From RYN-230 sp963834705 (GTDB lineage Bacteria; Actinomycetota; Actinomycetes; Streptosporangiales; Streptosporangiaceae), in contig CAWICV010000004.1 in NCBI GenBank assembly GCA_963834705.1, positions 186,001 through 250,000 of the forward strand: a stretch of 64,000 nucleotides of DNA. Direction: 5' to 3'. Shown one piece after another: positions 49,501 to 57,719 of this stretch. The translations under genes and the position numbers were made by a program. Below the pieces are notes generated by a model. That model saw nothing but the letters and a program-made list of their open reading frames with translations. It ran no database searches and was not told the DNA's origin. Numbering within the stretch: the first letter of the stretch is position 1; each line of letters begins with the position of its first letter.

Positions 49501-51105
49501 TCAGTTTTTCCGGGGTCGGCGTGCCCAGGTGCGGACGGCCCGGACGATCCGCCGGGCCGCCTCCCTGAGCTGATCGGGTGAGTGCGCGGCGTAGCCGAGG
49601 ACCAGGCCGGGCGGGCCGCTGTCCTGGTCCACCCGGTGCCATGACAGTGGGTGGACGAGGACGCCGTCCTGGTGCAGCTGGCCGGCCAGTTCGGTGTCGT
49701 CCCGGCCGGTGCCCGGGGACACAGCGCCGTCCAGGTCGGGGAACGTGATCAGCAGGTGGAGCCCGGCCGGCACGCCCTGCACCCGGGCGCCGGGCAGCCC
49801 CTCGCGGAGCGTGGCCAGCAGCGCATCGCGCCGGCCGCGCTGCCTCGCGCGCACCTGCCGGACGTGCCGGTCCAGCTCGCCGCTGGCGATGAGCTGGGCC
49901 AGCACCAGCTGGGGCAGGGCCGGGCTGCCCAGGTCGCTGGCGTGCTTCGCCGTGACCAGGCCGGTGTACAGCCGGGGCGGTGGGATCAGCCAGCCCAGCC
50001 GCAGGCCCGGGGCCATGCTCTTGGACGTGCTGCCGGTGTAGGCGATCCGGTCTGGGCCGGAGGCCTGCAGCGCGGGCACCGGGGCCCGGTCGTAGCGGTA
50101 TTCCGCGTCGTAGTCGTCCTCGATGACCAGGCCGCCCGCCGCGGCCCAGTCCAGCAGGGCGCGGCGGCGCGGCGGGGCCAGCACCACCCCGGTGGGGAAC
50201 TGGTGCGCCGGGGTGAGCAGCACGGCCGGCGCGCCGCTGCGGGCCAGCGCGGCCACGTCCAGGCCGTGCTCGTCCACCGGCACCGCGACCGGCTGCAGGC
50301 CCCAGTGCGCCAGCTCGTCCCGCGCCCCCCGGGAGCCCGGGTCCTCCACCGCGATCCGGCTGATGCCCGCGGCCCGCAGCTGCTGGGCGAGCAGCGCCAT
50401 GGCCTGCGCAACGCCGGCCACGATGAGGATGTCGCCGGGCTGCGCGCGGATGCCGCGGCTGCGGGCCAGCCAGCCGGTCAGCTCGGTGCGCAGCCGTTCG
50501 CTGCCCCGCGGGTCGCCGTACCCGAGGTCGGCCGCGCTGGCGCTGGCCAGCACGGCCCGCTCGGCGCGCAGCCAGGCGGTGCGGGGGAAGGCGGACAGGT
50601 CGGGCACGCCCGGGGACAGGTCCAGCTCGGCGTGCGCGCCCCACCGCCGGGGCAGGTCCAGCAGCGCAGGCGCCCCGGTCAGCGTGTGCAGGTCCCCGCC
50701 GTCCGCCGATCCACTACCGCCCCCGGCCCGGGCTCCCCGGCTCCCCGTTCTGGCTCGGGTGGGGCTGTGTCCGTCGCGTCCGCCGGCCAAGCCGTTCGCG
50801 GCCGGCTGGGTTCGCGGCAGCACGGTCGTGCCCGCCCCTTGCCGCGCGCTGACCAGGCCTTCGTCGGCCAGCCGCTGATACGCCTCCACGATGACGCCGC
50901 GGGACAGGCCGAGATCTGCGGCCAGCAGCCGGGTGGCGGGCAGCACCGTGCCGGCCGGCAGCCGCCCATCCCGGATGCCCGCCCGCAGCCTGCCGACCAG
51001 CCAGCTGGTCAGCCCGCGGGCCGGCGCGGCGGCCGGGTCCAGCTGGAGGAAGTCCGCCCCGGCCGCCGGGCGGCGGTTGGCGGCCGCAGGCTCAGCGGCA
51101 GGCAT
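49501..51105 (-). CDS. MocR/PdxR-type regulator (GntR HTH + aminotransferase fold)
   Basis: 534 residues from ATG 51105. N-terminal GntR winged helix GRLPAGTVLPATRLLAADLG and VIVEAYQRLADEGLV (about 45-95). A roughly 60-residue Gly/Arg-rich linker follows, then a fold-type I aminotransferase domain with PLP lysine in AYTGSTSKSMAPGLRLGW and substrate-side Asp-Tyr in IEDDYDAEYRYD. It is divergent from the DMT exporter at 51163, whose promoter it most likely controls in response to PLP or an amino compound. The frame runs on upstream of 51105 antisense to the transporter without meaning. Confidence 0.94.
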   Translation of the reverse strand: MPAAEPAAANRRPAAGADFLQLDPAAAPARGLTSWLVGRLRAGIRDGRLPAGTVLPATRLLAADLGLSRGVIVEAYQRLADEGLVSARQGAGTTVLPRTQPAANGLAGGRDGHSPTRARTGSRGARAGGGSGSADGGDLHTLTGAPALLDLPRRWGAHAELDLSPGVPDLSAFPRTAWLRAERAVLASASAADLGYGDPRGSERLRTELTGWLARSRGIRAQPGDILIVAGVAQAMALLAQQLRAAGISRIAVEDPGSRGARDELAHWGLQPVAVPVDEHGLDVAALARSGAPAVLLTPAHQFPTGVVLAPPRRRALLDWAAAGGLVIEDDYDAEYRYDRAPVPALQASGPDRIAYTGSTSKSMAPGLRLGWLIPPPRLYTGLVTAKHASDLGSPALPQLVLAQLIASGELDRHVRQVRARQRGRRDALLATLREGLPGARVQGVPAGLHLLITFPDLDGAVSPGTGRDDTELAGQLHQDGVLVHPLSWHRVDQDSGPPGLVLGYAAHSPDQLREAARRIVRAVRTWARRPRKN

Positions 51106-51162
51106 TGGTCCACTATAGAGCCGATCTAATGGTTCTGTTAGCCGGACCATTGTCGTCCTAGC
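51106..51162. promoter_or_regulatory. MocR operator/promoter region
   Basis: TGGTCC (51106), TGGTTC (51130) and the inverted GGACCA (51144) surround A/T-rich spacers (CACTATAGAG, TCTAATGG). Direct plus inverted TGGTC half-sites between a MocR gene and its divergent target are typical of MocR-bound operators. Confidence 0.55.
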
Positions 51163-52125
51163 GTGGCCGTCGTGACCGAACTCCGTGCTCCTGCCCGCGC
51201 CCCCCGCCTGGTGTCCGAGTCGGCGGCTGACGCCGCTTCGCGGCGGGCTGGCCCGGCTGCCGTGGCCCCGGTGGCCATGGGGGTGGCCGCCATCGCCATG
51301 GTGGGCGGCAGCGTGGCCATCTCCGGGGTGCTGGCGGCCGCGCCGATGTACACCGCCGAGGCGGTCCGGTACGCGGTGGCCTGCCTGCTGCTGGTGCTGT
51401 TCGCCCGGGTGGCGGGCCAGCGCCTGATGCTGCCGCGCGGCACCGGCTGGCTGTGGCTGGGCGGCGTCGCGCTGACCGGGTCGGTGCTGTTCAACATCGC
51501 CCTGGTCCAGGGCTCCGGGCACGCGGAACCGGCCGTGCTCGGTGTGTCGGTGGCCTGTGTCCCGCCGCTGCTGGCCGTGCTCGGCCCGCTGGCCGACCGC
51601 AGCCGGCCCAGCCGCGCCGGGCTGGCTGCCGCGCTGGTCGTGACGTGCGGGGCCGCGCTGGTCAGCGGCCTGGGCCGGACCGACGCGATGGGGGTGGGCT
51701 GGGCCGCGGTGGTCTGGGGCTGCGATGCCGCGTTCACCCTGCTGGCCATGCCGGTGCTCGGACGGCACGGGCCGTGGGGCGTGTCGGTGCACGCCACCTG
51801 GATCGCGGCTGTCATCTACGGCGGTATCGGCCTGCTGCACGAGGGGCCGGCCGCGGTGGCCCGGCTCCGCCCGGGCGACTGGCTCGCGGTCGGCTACCTT
51901 GCTGTCATCACGGCCGTCGCGTTCGTGCTGTGGTACTCGGCGGTCGGCCGGCTGGGCGCCGGACGGGCCGGCCTGCTGGGTGGCGTGGCGCCCATCGCCG
52001 CCGCGGCCACCGGGGTGCTGCTCGGCGGGCCGGCGCCCCGGACGCTGGTCTGGGTGGGTGTGGCGGTGGTGCTCGCCGGGCTGGCCCTCGGCCTGCGGAA
52101 ACGGTCTGCGGAGACGATGAGGTAA
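51163..52125 (+). CDS. EamA/DMT-superfamily transporter
   Basis: 320 residues, GTG start (GTG 51172 also possible). About ten hydrophobic segments in two EamA halves: AMGVAAIAMVGGSVAISGVLAA, WLGGVALTGSVLFNIALVQGSG, PAVLGVSVACVPPLLAVLGPL, AAVVWGCDAAFTLLAMPVLG and GLLGGVAPIAAAATGVLLGG. Likely exporter of amino acids or metabolites, paired with a divergent MocR. It stops 2 bp before the B3/4 gene. Confidence 0.93.
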   Translation: MAVVTELRAPARAPRLVSESAADAASRRAGPAAVAPVAMGVAAIAMVGGSVAISGVLAAAPMYTAEAVRYAVACLLLVLFARVAGQRLMLPRGTGWLWLGGVALTGSVLFNIALVQGSGHAEPAVLGVSVACVPPLLAVLGPLADRSRPSRAGLAAALVVTCGAALVSGLGRTDAMGVGWAAVVWGCDAAFTLLAMPVLGRHGPWGVSVHATWIAAVIYGGIGLLHEGPAAVARLRPGDWLAVGYLAVITAVAFVLWYSAVGRLGAGRAGLLGGVAPIAAAATGVLLGGPAPRTLVWVGVAVVLAGLALGLRKRSAETMR

Positions 52126-52127
52126 CG

Positions 52128-52826
52128 ATGTATTTCCAGCATTCGGCCGCGATCTGGCGGGACTTCCCGGCCCTGGTGCCCGGCGTCATGGCGGCCCGCG
52201 GCATCACCGCCGATGTGCCGGTCCCGGCGCGGGCAGCCGAGTTCACCGCGATCGCGGCGTCCCGGCTGGCCGGAGCGACGGAAAGCGAACTGCCCGAGAT
52301 CCAGGCTTGGCGGCGGGCGTTCGCGCAGATGGGGCTCAAGCCGACCCAGTACCGGTGCGCGTCCGAGTCGCTGCTCCGGCGGCTGCGCAAGGAAGGCACG
52401 CTGCCGCATCTGCACCCGCTGGTCAACCTGTGCAACGCCGCTTCGGTCGCGTACGCCATCCCGGTGGCCGTGCTCGACCTGGCCAAGATCAGCGGCGACC
52501 TTACGGTGCGCTACGCGGACGGGGACGAGAAGTACCTGACGTTCTCCGGCGAGATTGAGCACCCGGCCGCCGGCGAGGTGATCTTCGCCGATGAGGCGGG
52601 CCAGGCGCATGCCCGCCGCTGGACGAACCGGCAGAGCGGCCTGTCCGCCGTGCAGCCCGGCACGGCCGGCGTGCTGATCGTGGCCGAGGCGCTGCACGAC
52701 TCGGCGGCTACCGACGTGCCCGCGCTGCTGGCGGCCATCGCGGCGGAAGTCGGCGCGGTGTGGTCCGTCAGCGCGCCGGCCACCGTGCTGAGCCCGGCCG
52801 CGCCGCGCCTCCCGGTCACGCCGTAA
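52128..52826 (+). CDS. B3/4 (PheRS beta-like) domain protein
   Basis: 232 residues from ATG 52128, with GATGAGG in the end of the preceding gene as ribosome site. B3/B4 tRNA-editing-type domain: EIQAWRRAFAQMGLKPTQYRCASESLLRRLRKEG, LPHLHPLVNLCNAASVAYAIPVAVLDLAKISGDLTVRYADG, FADEAGQAHARRWTNRQSGLSA. Free-standing B3/4 proteins are thought to deacylate mischarged tRNA or handle related aminoacyl compounds; unproven here. Cotranscribed with the DMT transporter, possibly a shared amino acid theme with MocR. Confidence 0.9.
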   Translation: MYFQHSAAIWRDFPALVPGVMAARGITADVPVPARAAEFTAIAASRLAGATESELPEIQAWRRAFAQMGLKPTQYRCASESLLRRLRKEGTLPHLHPLVNLCNAASVAYAIPVAVLDLAKISGDLTVRYADGDEKYLTFSGEIEHPAAGEVIFADEAGQAHARRWTNRQSGLSAVQPGTAGVLIVAEALHDSAATDVPALLAAIAAEVGAVWSVSAPATVLSPAAPRLPVTP

Positions 52827-52906
52827 CCTGAGCCCGGCCGCGCGGCCCGGGTACCGGATGCCCGGCAACGCAGCTACCCACTACCTTGGGGGGACAGGAG
52901 ACCTCG

Positions 52907-53557
52907 GTGATCAGTCTGGACCGGGACGGCGACGTCTGGATCCTGCGCATGGCGGCCGGCGAGAACCGGCTGAACCAGGACTGGCTGGACGCGGTGAGCG
53001 CCGCACTGGATCAGGTCGAGGCGGCCGATGGGCCGGCCGCGCTGGTCACTACCGGCGAGGGCAAGTTCTACACCAACGGCCTGGACCTGGACTGGCTGGC
53101 CAGCCATCCGGATCCGCCCGCGTTCCGGGACGGGTTGTACCGGCTCAACGCGCGGCTGCTCACCCTGCCGCTGGCCACCGTGGCCGCGGTCAACGGGCAC
53201 GCGTTCGGCGCGGGCGCAGTGTTCGCGATCGCGCACGACATCGTGGTCATGCGCGCGGACCGCGGCTACTGGTGCATGCCCGAGGCCGACCTGGGCCTGC
53301 CGGTCACCGGCCCGATGTACGCGGTGCTGGCCGCCAAGCTGCCCCGGCGCGCCGCGCAGGAGGCCATCCTCACTGGCCGCCGGTTCGGCGGCACGGACGC
53401 CGCCGGGGGCGGCATCGTGCAGCATGCGGTGCCCGGAGACGAGGTGCTGCCGCGGGCCGTCGAGCTGGCCGCGGGCCTGGCCGCCAAGGACCGCCGGACG
53501 CTGGCCGCGCACAAGCGGCTGCTGTTCGGCGCGGCGGCCCTGGCCTGCCTGACTTAG
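52907..53557 (+). CDS. Enoyl-CoA hydratase/isomerase family protein
   Basis: 216 residues from GTG 52907 (AGGAGA upstream). Crotonase fold: LVTTGEGKFYTNGLDLDWL (first oxyanion-hole segment) and VAAVNGHAFGAGAVFAIAHDIVVM (second, GAG). MPEADLGLPVTGPMYAVL has Glu in a plausible catalytic place. It is shorter than classic ECH (about 260) and resembles delta3,delta2-enoyl-CoA isomerase-like proteins. CoA-thioester metabolism in the cytoplasm. The 213-bp gap downstream (53558-53770) shows nothing convincing. Confidence 0.92.
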   Translation: MISLDRDGDVWILRMAAGENRLNQDWLDAVSAALDQVEAADGPAALVTTGEGKFYTNGLDLDWLASHPDPPAFRDGLYRLNARLLTLPLATVAAVNGHAFGAGAVFAIAHDIVVMRADRGYWCMPEADLGLPVTGPMYAVLAAKLPRRAAQEAILTGRRFGGTDAAGGGIVQHAVPGDEVLPRAVELAAGLAAKDRRTLAAHKRLLFGAAALACLT

Positions 53558-53770
53558 CCCAGGGGTTACGAGCCCGGCATGTAGCTGCCGGTGCAGATGT
53601 CCCCCGCGCACCGTCCGCGCGCCGATCCCCTCCCGCGTCGTGAAATCGGGCAGTGCCAGAGCCGGCCTCGTCCTGGCGACCGAAGCGATGGCCGGGTCCT
53701 GCTCAGGCTGAGCCCGGCTAGTGCCGCGATGCGCCGGCCGCACCGCCACCCCGCCCCCGGACGGCGAGCC

Positions 53771-54295
53771 TCAGTAGTAGCTCTTCTGCCCGTCGAGCAG
53801 CTCCCGGATGAGGTCCAGGTGGCCGGCGTGCCGGGCGGTCTCCTCCAGCATGTGCAGGACCATCCAGCGCAGCGTCGCGCCGCCCGCCGGCTCATCGGTG
53901 TAGCGCCCGGTCTCGTCGAGCGAGTGCGCGGCGATGATCTCGTTCGACACGGCACACTGCGCCGCATACGCGTCCAGCAGTCCGGCCAGCGGCACGTCGT
54001 TCACCATCATTTCCGAGTCCTCGACACCATCGAAGCCGGGCCCGGTTCCAGGGCGGTCCAGGAACACCACCTCAAACCAGAGCTGCTCGGCCCAGCGCAG
54101 ATGGGACACCACCCCAGCCATGGTCATCAACGGTGAGGTGGGCAGCAGCGAGCGGTGCGCGTCGGCCTCGGACAGCCCTTCGCACTTCAGGTGGATGATC
54201 GCGCGCTGCGCGTCGTACCAGCCGATGAGCTGGGTCCGCTCGTCGGCGACGAACGGCGGGCGGTCACGGGACGGAGTCATTGCGGCGTCGGTCAT
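53771..54295 (-). CDS. DinB/DUF664 family protein
   Basis: 174 residues. Four-helix DinB-like pattern: TQLIGWYDAQRAIIHLKCEGLSE, SPLMTMAGVVSHLRWAEQLWF with metal-binding His, and TLRWMVLHMLEETARHAGHLDLIRELLDG with two more His. The family includes mycothiol- or bacillithiol-dependent S-transferases, and in actinomycetes mycothiol is the likely thiol. ATG 54295, or the Met five residues on. Single gene. Confidence 0.92.
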   Translation of the reverse strand: MTDAAMTPSRDRPPFVADERTQLIGWYDAQRAIIHLKCEGLSEADAHRSLLPTSPLMTMAGVVSHLRWAEQLWFEVVFLDRPGTGPGFDGVEDSEMMVNDVPLAGLLDAYAAQCAVSNEIIAAHSLDETGRYTDEPAGGATLRWMVLHMLEETARHAGHLDLIRELLDGQKSYY

Positions 54296-54322
54296 GGGCC
54301 CCAGCTTGCCGCGAACACTGGG

Positions 54323-54750
54323 TCAGTGACCACCGGGATTCGGCGCGTGCAGGCCCAGCCGGCGCTGCTCGATGATCAGGCAGCGGTCTTCCACGTAGAG
54401 CAGCCCGGCGCCCTCAGCGATGGCCCGGGCCTCGGCCGAGGCGATGCCGAGCTGCAGCCACAGCGCGGTGGCGCCGGCCGCGACCGCCTGGCGGGCGATG
54501 TCCGGTGTCTGCCCGGACGGCCGGAACACGTCGACCAGGCCGGCCCGGGCAGCTGGGCGAGCGTGCGGTACACCGGCTCGCCCAGGATGACGTCGGCGTG
54601 CGGGTTGACCGGGACGATCCGCCAGCCGTGCCGCTGCATGTGCGCGGGCACATAGTGCGCGGCCTTGGCCGGCACCGAGCTCGCCCCCACCACGGTGATG
54701 CTCTCGTAGCTGGTCAGAATGCGCTCAACAATGGCATCCGTAGCGGTCAC
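54323..54750 (-). pseudogene. CoA-binding domain protein (YccU-like), frameshifted
   Basis: The N-terminal frame from 54750 gives ILTSYESITVVGASSVPAKA, HYVPAHMQRHGWRIVPVNPH and ILGEPVYRTLAQLPGP. The family then continues in the next frame with VDVFRPSGQTPDIARQAVAA, GATALWLQLGIASAEARAIA and GLLYVEDRCLIIEQRRL to the stop at 54323. The shift lies near 54541 in GGGCCGGCCTGG (one base missing). The repaired protein of about 142 residues has the normal length for this CoA_binding_2 family of small Rossmann proteins of unknown role. Sequencing error or recent mutation. Confidence 0.8.
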
Positions 54751-54796
54751 CTGCCTACCGTAAGCCCTGCTGCCACAGGGCGGTTATCGTGTCCCC

Positions 54797-55330
54797 ATGG
54801 CGCAGCGATTGGTCACCGAACGCCTGGTCCTCCGGCCGTGGGCACAGGACGACGCCCAGGCGGCGCTGGCGGCCTACGGCGATGGCGAGGTCGCCAAGTG
54901 GCTGGCCCCGGAAATGGACACCGTCCCGGACCCGGCGGCGATGCGGCTGGTCTTGCAGCAGTGGGTGGCCGAGGACACCCGGCTGCTGACCCCGGCCGGG
55001 CGGTGGGCGATCGAGCGGCGCGAGGACGGCCAGCTGATCGGCGGGGCGACCCTGCTGCCGCTGGCGCCGGACGACGAGTTCGAGATCGGGTGGCAGCTCA
55101 GCCCGGCCGCGTGGGGTCATGGCTACGCCACCGAGACCGGTCTCGCCCTCGCCCGGTGGGCGTTCGACCAGGGCATCGAGCAGGTCATCGCGGTGGTCCG
55201 GCCGACCAACAGGCGGGCCGAGGCGATGGTCCGCCACATGGGCATGGAGTGGGTCGGCGAGACGGAGAAGTACCATAACCTGCGGCTGCAGGTGTTCCAG
55301 CTGCGTCCCGGGGACCTGGCCGGACCGTGA
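54797..55330 (+). CDS. GNAT-family N-acetyltransferase (RimJ/RimL type)
   Basis: 177 residues: RLVTERLVLRPWAQDDAQAALAAYGDGEVAKWLAPEM, WAIERREDGQLIGGATLLPL, EIGWQLSPAAWGHGYATETGLALARWAFDQG (acetyl-CoA loop WGHGYA), VVRPTNRRAEAMVRHMGMEWVGE. Typical size and motifs. Substrate unknown; perhaps a ribosomal or antibiotic amine. Divergent from the CoA-binding gene. Confidence 0.94.
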   Translation: MAQRLVTERLVLRPWAQDDAQAALAAYGDGEVAKWLAPEMDTVPDPAAMRLVLQQWVAEDTRLLTPAGRWAIERREDGQLIGGATLLPLAPDDEFEIGWQLSPAAWGHGYATETGLALARWAFDQGIEQVIAVVRPTNRRAEAMVRHMGMEWVGETEKYHNLRLQVFQLRPGDLAGP

Positions 55331-55345
55331 TCTAAGCACGGGATA

Positions 55346-56108
55346 GACGCAACGTATAGTTGCTGCCACGCGCGGTGCCCGGGGGTCGTGGCGCCACGCG
55401 GTTAACGGACTTCGGCGTCCGTTCGACGGGCATATCGACGCCCGCCGGTCGGTGGCGTTCAGCACCGCCGGGCTGGCCGCGCTGCGCCGGGTCGGCCACG
55501 CCACCGGCGGGGCGACGGTGAACGATGCCGTGCTGACCGTGGTGGCCGGCGGGCTGCACCGCTGGCTGGAGGCGCATCACGGCCACCTCGGCGCGGTCCG
55601 GGTGAAGGTGCCGGTCAGCCTGCACAACGCGGCGGCCCACGACGGAGCCGCCCCCGGCAACCGCGATTCGTTCTTCTGCCTGGACCTGCCGCTCGGCGCG
55701 GCCGATCCGCTGGACCGGCTGGCCGCGATCCGGCACGCCACCAGGGTCCGCAAACAGGGCCACGACGCCCAGCACCTGGACGCGTGCATGCGTGAGCTGG
55801 CCCGGGTCCCGCCGCTGGGCCGGTTCGCCGAGCGGGTGCTGTCCCACGCCCGGTCGTTCGCGCTGAACGTGTCCAACGTGCCCGGGCCCCGGCAGCCGGT
55901 GCGGCTGCTCGGGCGGCCGGTGGTTGGGATGTACTCGCTGGCCGAGATCGCCACGTACCATGCGCTGCGCATCGCGGTGGTGTCGCTGGCCGGCACGCTG
56001 AACTTCGGGCTGGTCGCCGACCCGACCCTGCTGGATGACGTGGACCAGCTGGCGGCGGGCCTGCAGGCCGAGGCGGGCGCGCTGTGCGCGTGCCTGCCAC
56101 CCGGCTGA
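55346..56108 (+). pseudogene. WS/DGAT C-terminal fragment
   Basis: The frame opens after TAG 55343 and has no start codon until GTG 55452. FDGHIDARRSVAFSTAGLAA already belongs to the family and precedes any start. ATGGATVNDAVLTVVAGGL, FALNVSNVPGPRQPVRLLG and LNFGLVADPTLLDDVDQLA match the C-terminal half of wax ester synthase/diacylglycerol acyltransferases. The N-terminal half with the catalytic HHxxxDG is absent; a GNAT gene ends in its place. Truncated, hence probably inactive. Confidence 0.75.
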
Positions 56109-56143
56109 GCGGCACCGTCGGTGCGGCCGGGCACGATTGGGGC

Positions 56144-56797
56144 ATGCGAGATCAGCGGGATCGCGGGCAGTTCGCCGCCGTGCTGGCTGACGTGGCCGCG
56201 GGCCGCTTCCCGGCCGCGGACGGCGGGGTCACGGTGCTGCCCGCACCGTCGGCGCGCGACTCGGGCGTGCTCGGCTGCACCGCGCACGCGGTCGTGTTCG
56301 CCGACGCCGACCCGGCCTGGGTGGCCGCCCAGCTGCCCGCCGGGGATCTGGCCGCGCCGCTCAGCCCGGCGTTCCTGCAGGCGCTGTGCCAGCACACCGG
56401 CCGGAAGATGCATACCATCGACATGCTGTGCATCGCGGCCACGCGCCCCGGGCCGCCGCCGCTCGCGCTGGCCGCCGAGCCGGACCGGTCCCATCCGCGC
56501 ATCGCCCGCGCGATGCGCTACCGCGACGACGTCCGGGCCTGGCGGGCCGACGGCGGCGTGGTGCTGCTCGGCCGCGGCGTCGCGGGCCGCTGGGAAGCAT
56601 CGGTCGAGGTGGACGCGGCCCACCGCGGGCACGGGCTGGGCCGCGCACTGGCCGCCGCGGCCCGGCACTTGGCGCCACCCGGCACCCCGCTCTGGGCGCA
56701 GATCTCCCCGGCCAACGCGGCCAGCGTGCGGGCCTTCCTCGCGGCCGGCTTCGTTCCGGTCGGCGCGGAAGCGCACCTCATCCCGCCCAACCTCTGA
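56144..56797 (+). CDS. GNAT-like acetyltransferase (two-part)
   Basis: 217 residues from ATG 56144. N-terminal half: GVTVLPAPSARDSGVLGCTAHAVVFADADPAWV. C-terminal GNAT half: WEASVEVDAAHRGHGLGRALAAAARHL (acetyl-CoA loop RGHGLG), LWAQISPANAASVRAFLAAGFVPVGAEAHLI. Substrate unknown. It follows the WS/DGAT fragment; a variant of the dispersed 16-bp motif follows its stop. Confidence 0.9.
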   Translation: MRDQRDRGQFAAVLADVAAGRFPAADGGVTVLPAPSARDSGVLGCTAHAVVFADADPAWVAAQLPAGDLAAPLSPAFLQALCQHTGRKMHTIDMLCIAATRPGPPPLALAAEPDRSHPRIARAMRYRDDVRAWRADGGVVLLGRGVAGRWEASVEVDAAHRGHGLGRALAAAARHLAPPGTPLWAQISPANAASVRAFLAAGFVPVGAEAHLIPPNL

Positions 56798-56799
56798 GC

Positions 56800-56815
56800 T
56801 TCTGCCGAACGCCAC
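56800..56815 (+). repeat. Dispersed 16-bp motif, variant copy 4
   Basis: TTCTGCCGAACGCCAC, two mismatches from the exact copies, located 2 bp past a stop codon in the gap between convergent GNAT and VOC genes. Confidence 0.5.
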
Positions 56816-56833
56816 TGCCCCCGGCTGCCCGGT

Positions 56834-57205
56834 TCAGCCCGCGCGGTTGGTGATCCGCAGGTAGTAACCGTCGGGATCGAGGATGCGGAAGTCACGCAGC
56901 CCCCAGGACTGGCCGTGCAGATCGTCGTCCAGCGGCCAGCCGGCCGCGGCCACCCGGTCCCGCTCGGCGGCGACGTCGTCCACCTCCAGCACCAGTTCAA
57001 CACCGGTGGGCGGCCGCCGGGCCGGCCAGGCGCCCGGCACCACCTCCCGGACCGCCCCGACCCGCACCGCGCCGCGGCGCAGCGCGACATAGTCGTCCCG
57101 GCCGCGCCGGTCGCCGGTGAGCTTGAAGCCGAGTACGCGCTGGTAAAAGTTGACAGTGACGTCGAGATCGGCCGGGAAGATCTCGAAGCGGAGCGTCATG
57201 TCCAT
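56834..57205 (-). CDS. VOC-family (glyoxalase/dioxygenase-fold) protein
   Basis: 123 residues from ATG 57205 (ATG 57199 also possible). Single VOC module: LRFEIFPADLDVTVNFYQRVLGFKLTGD, DDYVALRRGAVRVGAV, PTGVELVLEVDDVAAERDRVAAAGWPL, WGLRDFRILDPDGYYLRITN. The metal ligand set is partial (Glu in RFEIF and GVELV), so it may be a dioxygenase-like or antibiotic-binding type. Divergent from the adjacent GNAT with an 18-bp gap. Confidence 0.9.
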   Translation of the reverse strand: MDMTLRFEIFPADLDVTVNFYQRVLGFKLTGDRRGRDDYVALRRGAVRVGAVREVVPGAWPARRPPTGVELVLEVDDVAAERDRVAAAGWPLDDDLHGQSWGLRDFRILDPDGYYLRITNRAG

Positions 57206-57223
57206 GACCGGTACGGTAGCCCG

Positions 57224-57618
57224 GTGGTCAGCTACGAGTGGCGCGGGCCGTTCAGCAACGCTGAGCTCAGCGCGCTGCACGCGGCCGGGTTCGGGCCGCC
57301 GGGCCGGCCGCATGACTGGCGGGCTCAGCTGCACCGGCACAGCCTGGGCTGGGTGTGCGCGCGGGACGGCACCGGGCTGGCCGGGTTCGTCAACGTGGCC
57401 TGGGACGGCGGCGCGCACGCGTTCTGCTGGACACCGTGGTGGCCGGCCGGCTGCGGCACCAGGGCGCCGGGACCAGGCTGGTCGCGGTAGCGGCCGGGCA
57501 GGCCCGGGCGGCCGGCTGCGCTTGGCTGCACGTGGACTTCGAGGCTGAGCTGGGCCCGTTCTACTGGGACAGCTGTGGCTTCCGGCCGACCAGCGCCGGC
57601 CTGCTGTCGCTGCGCTAG
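57224..57618 (+). pseudogene. GNAT acetyltransferase, frameshifted near 57430
   Basis: First frame from GTG 57224: VSYEWRGPFSNAELSALHAA, HSLGWVCARDGTGLAGFVNV and AWDGGAHAF. The family then continues in the next frame: LLDTVVAGRLRHQGAGTRLV (acetyl-CoA loop RHQGAG), AVAAGQARAAGCAWLHVDFE, LGPFYWDSCGFRPTSAGLL. One base is missing in GCGTTCTGCTGGAC. The repaired length of about 131 residues is normal for this GNAT type. Same kind of lesion as at 24157, 48685 and 54541. Confidence 0.8.
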
Positions 57619-57666
57619 TAAGCGCTGGCACCAGCCAAGACTTGATCATGACTAGTAAGCGGCTGG
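57615..57666 (+). promoter_or_regulatory. Direct repeat and palindromes upstream of lexA
   Basis: CTAGTAAGCGCTGG (57615) and CTAGTAAGCGGCTGG (57652) are direct repeats 37 bp apart. Between them lie CTGGCACCAG and TTGATCATGA, the latter resembling one arm of the 46-bp element. No canonical GAAC-N4-GTTC LexA box was seen here. Confidence 0.4.
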
Positions 57667-57719
57667 GAATAATGGTGCACTCAACCTATGAGGGTGGGCA
57701 GCCGGGCGGTGAGCCGAAC

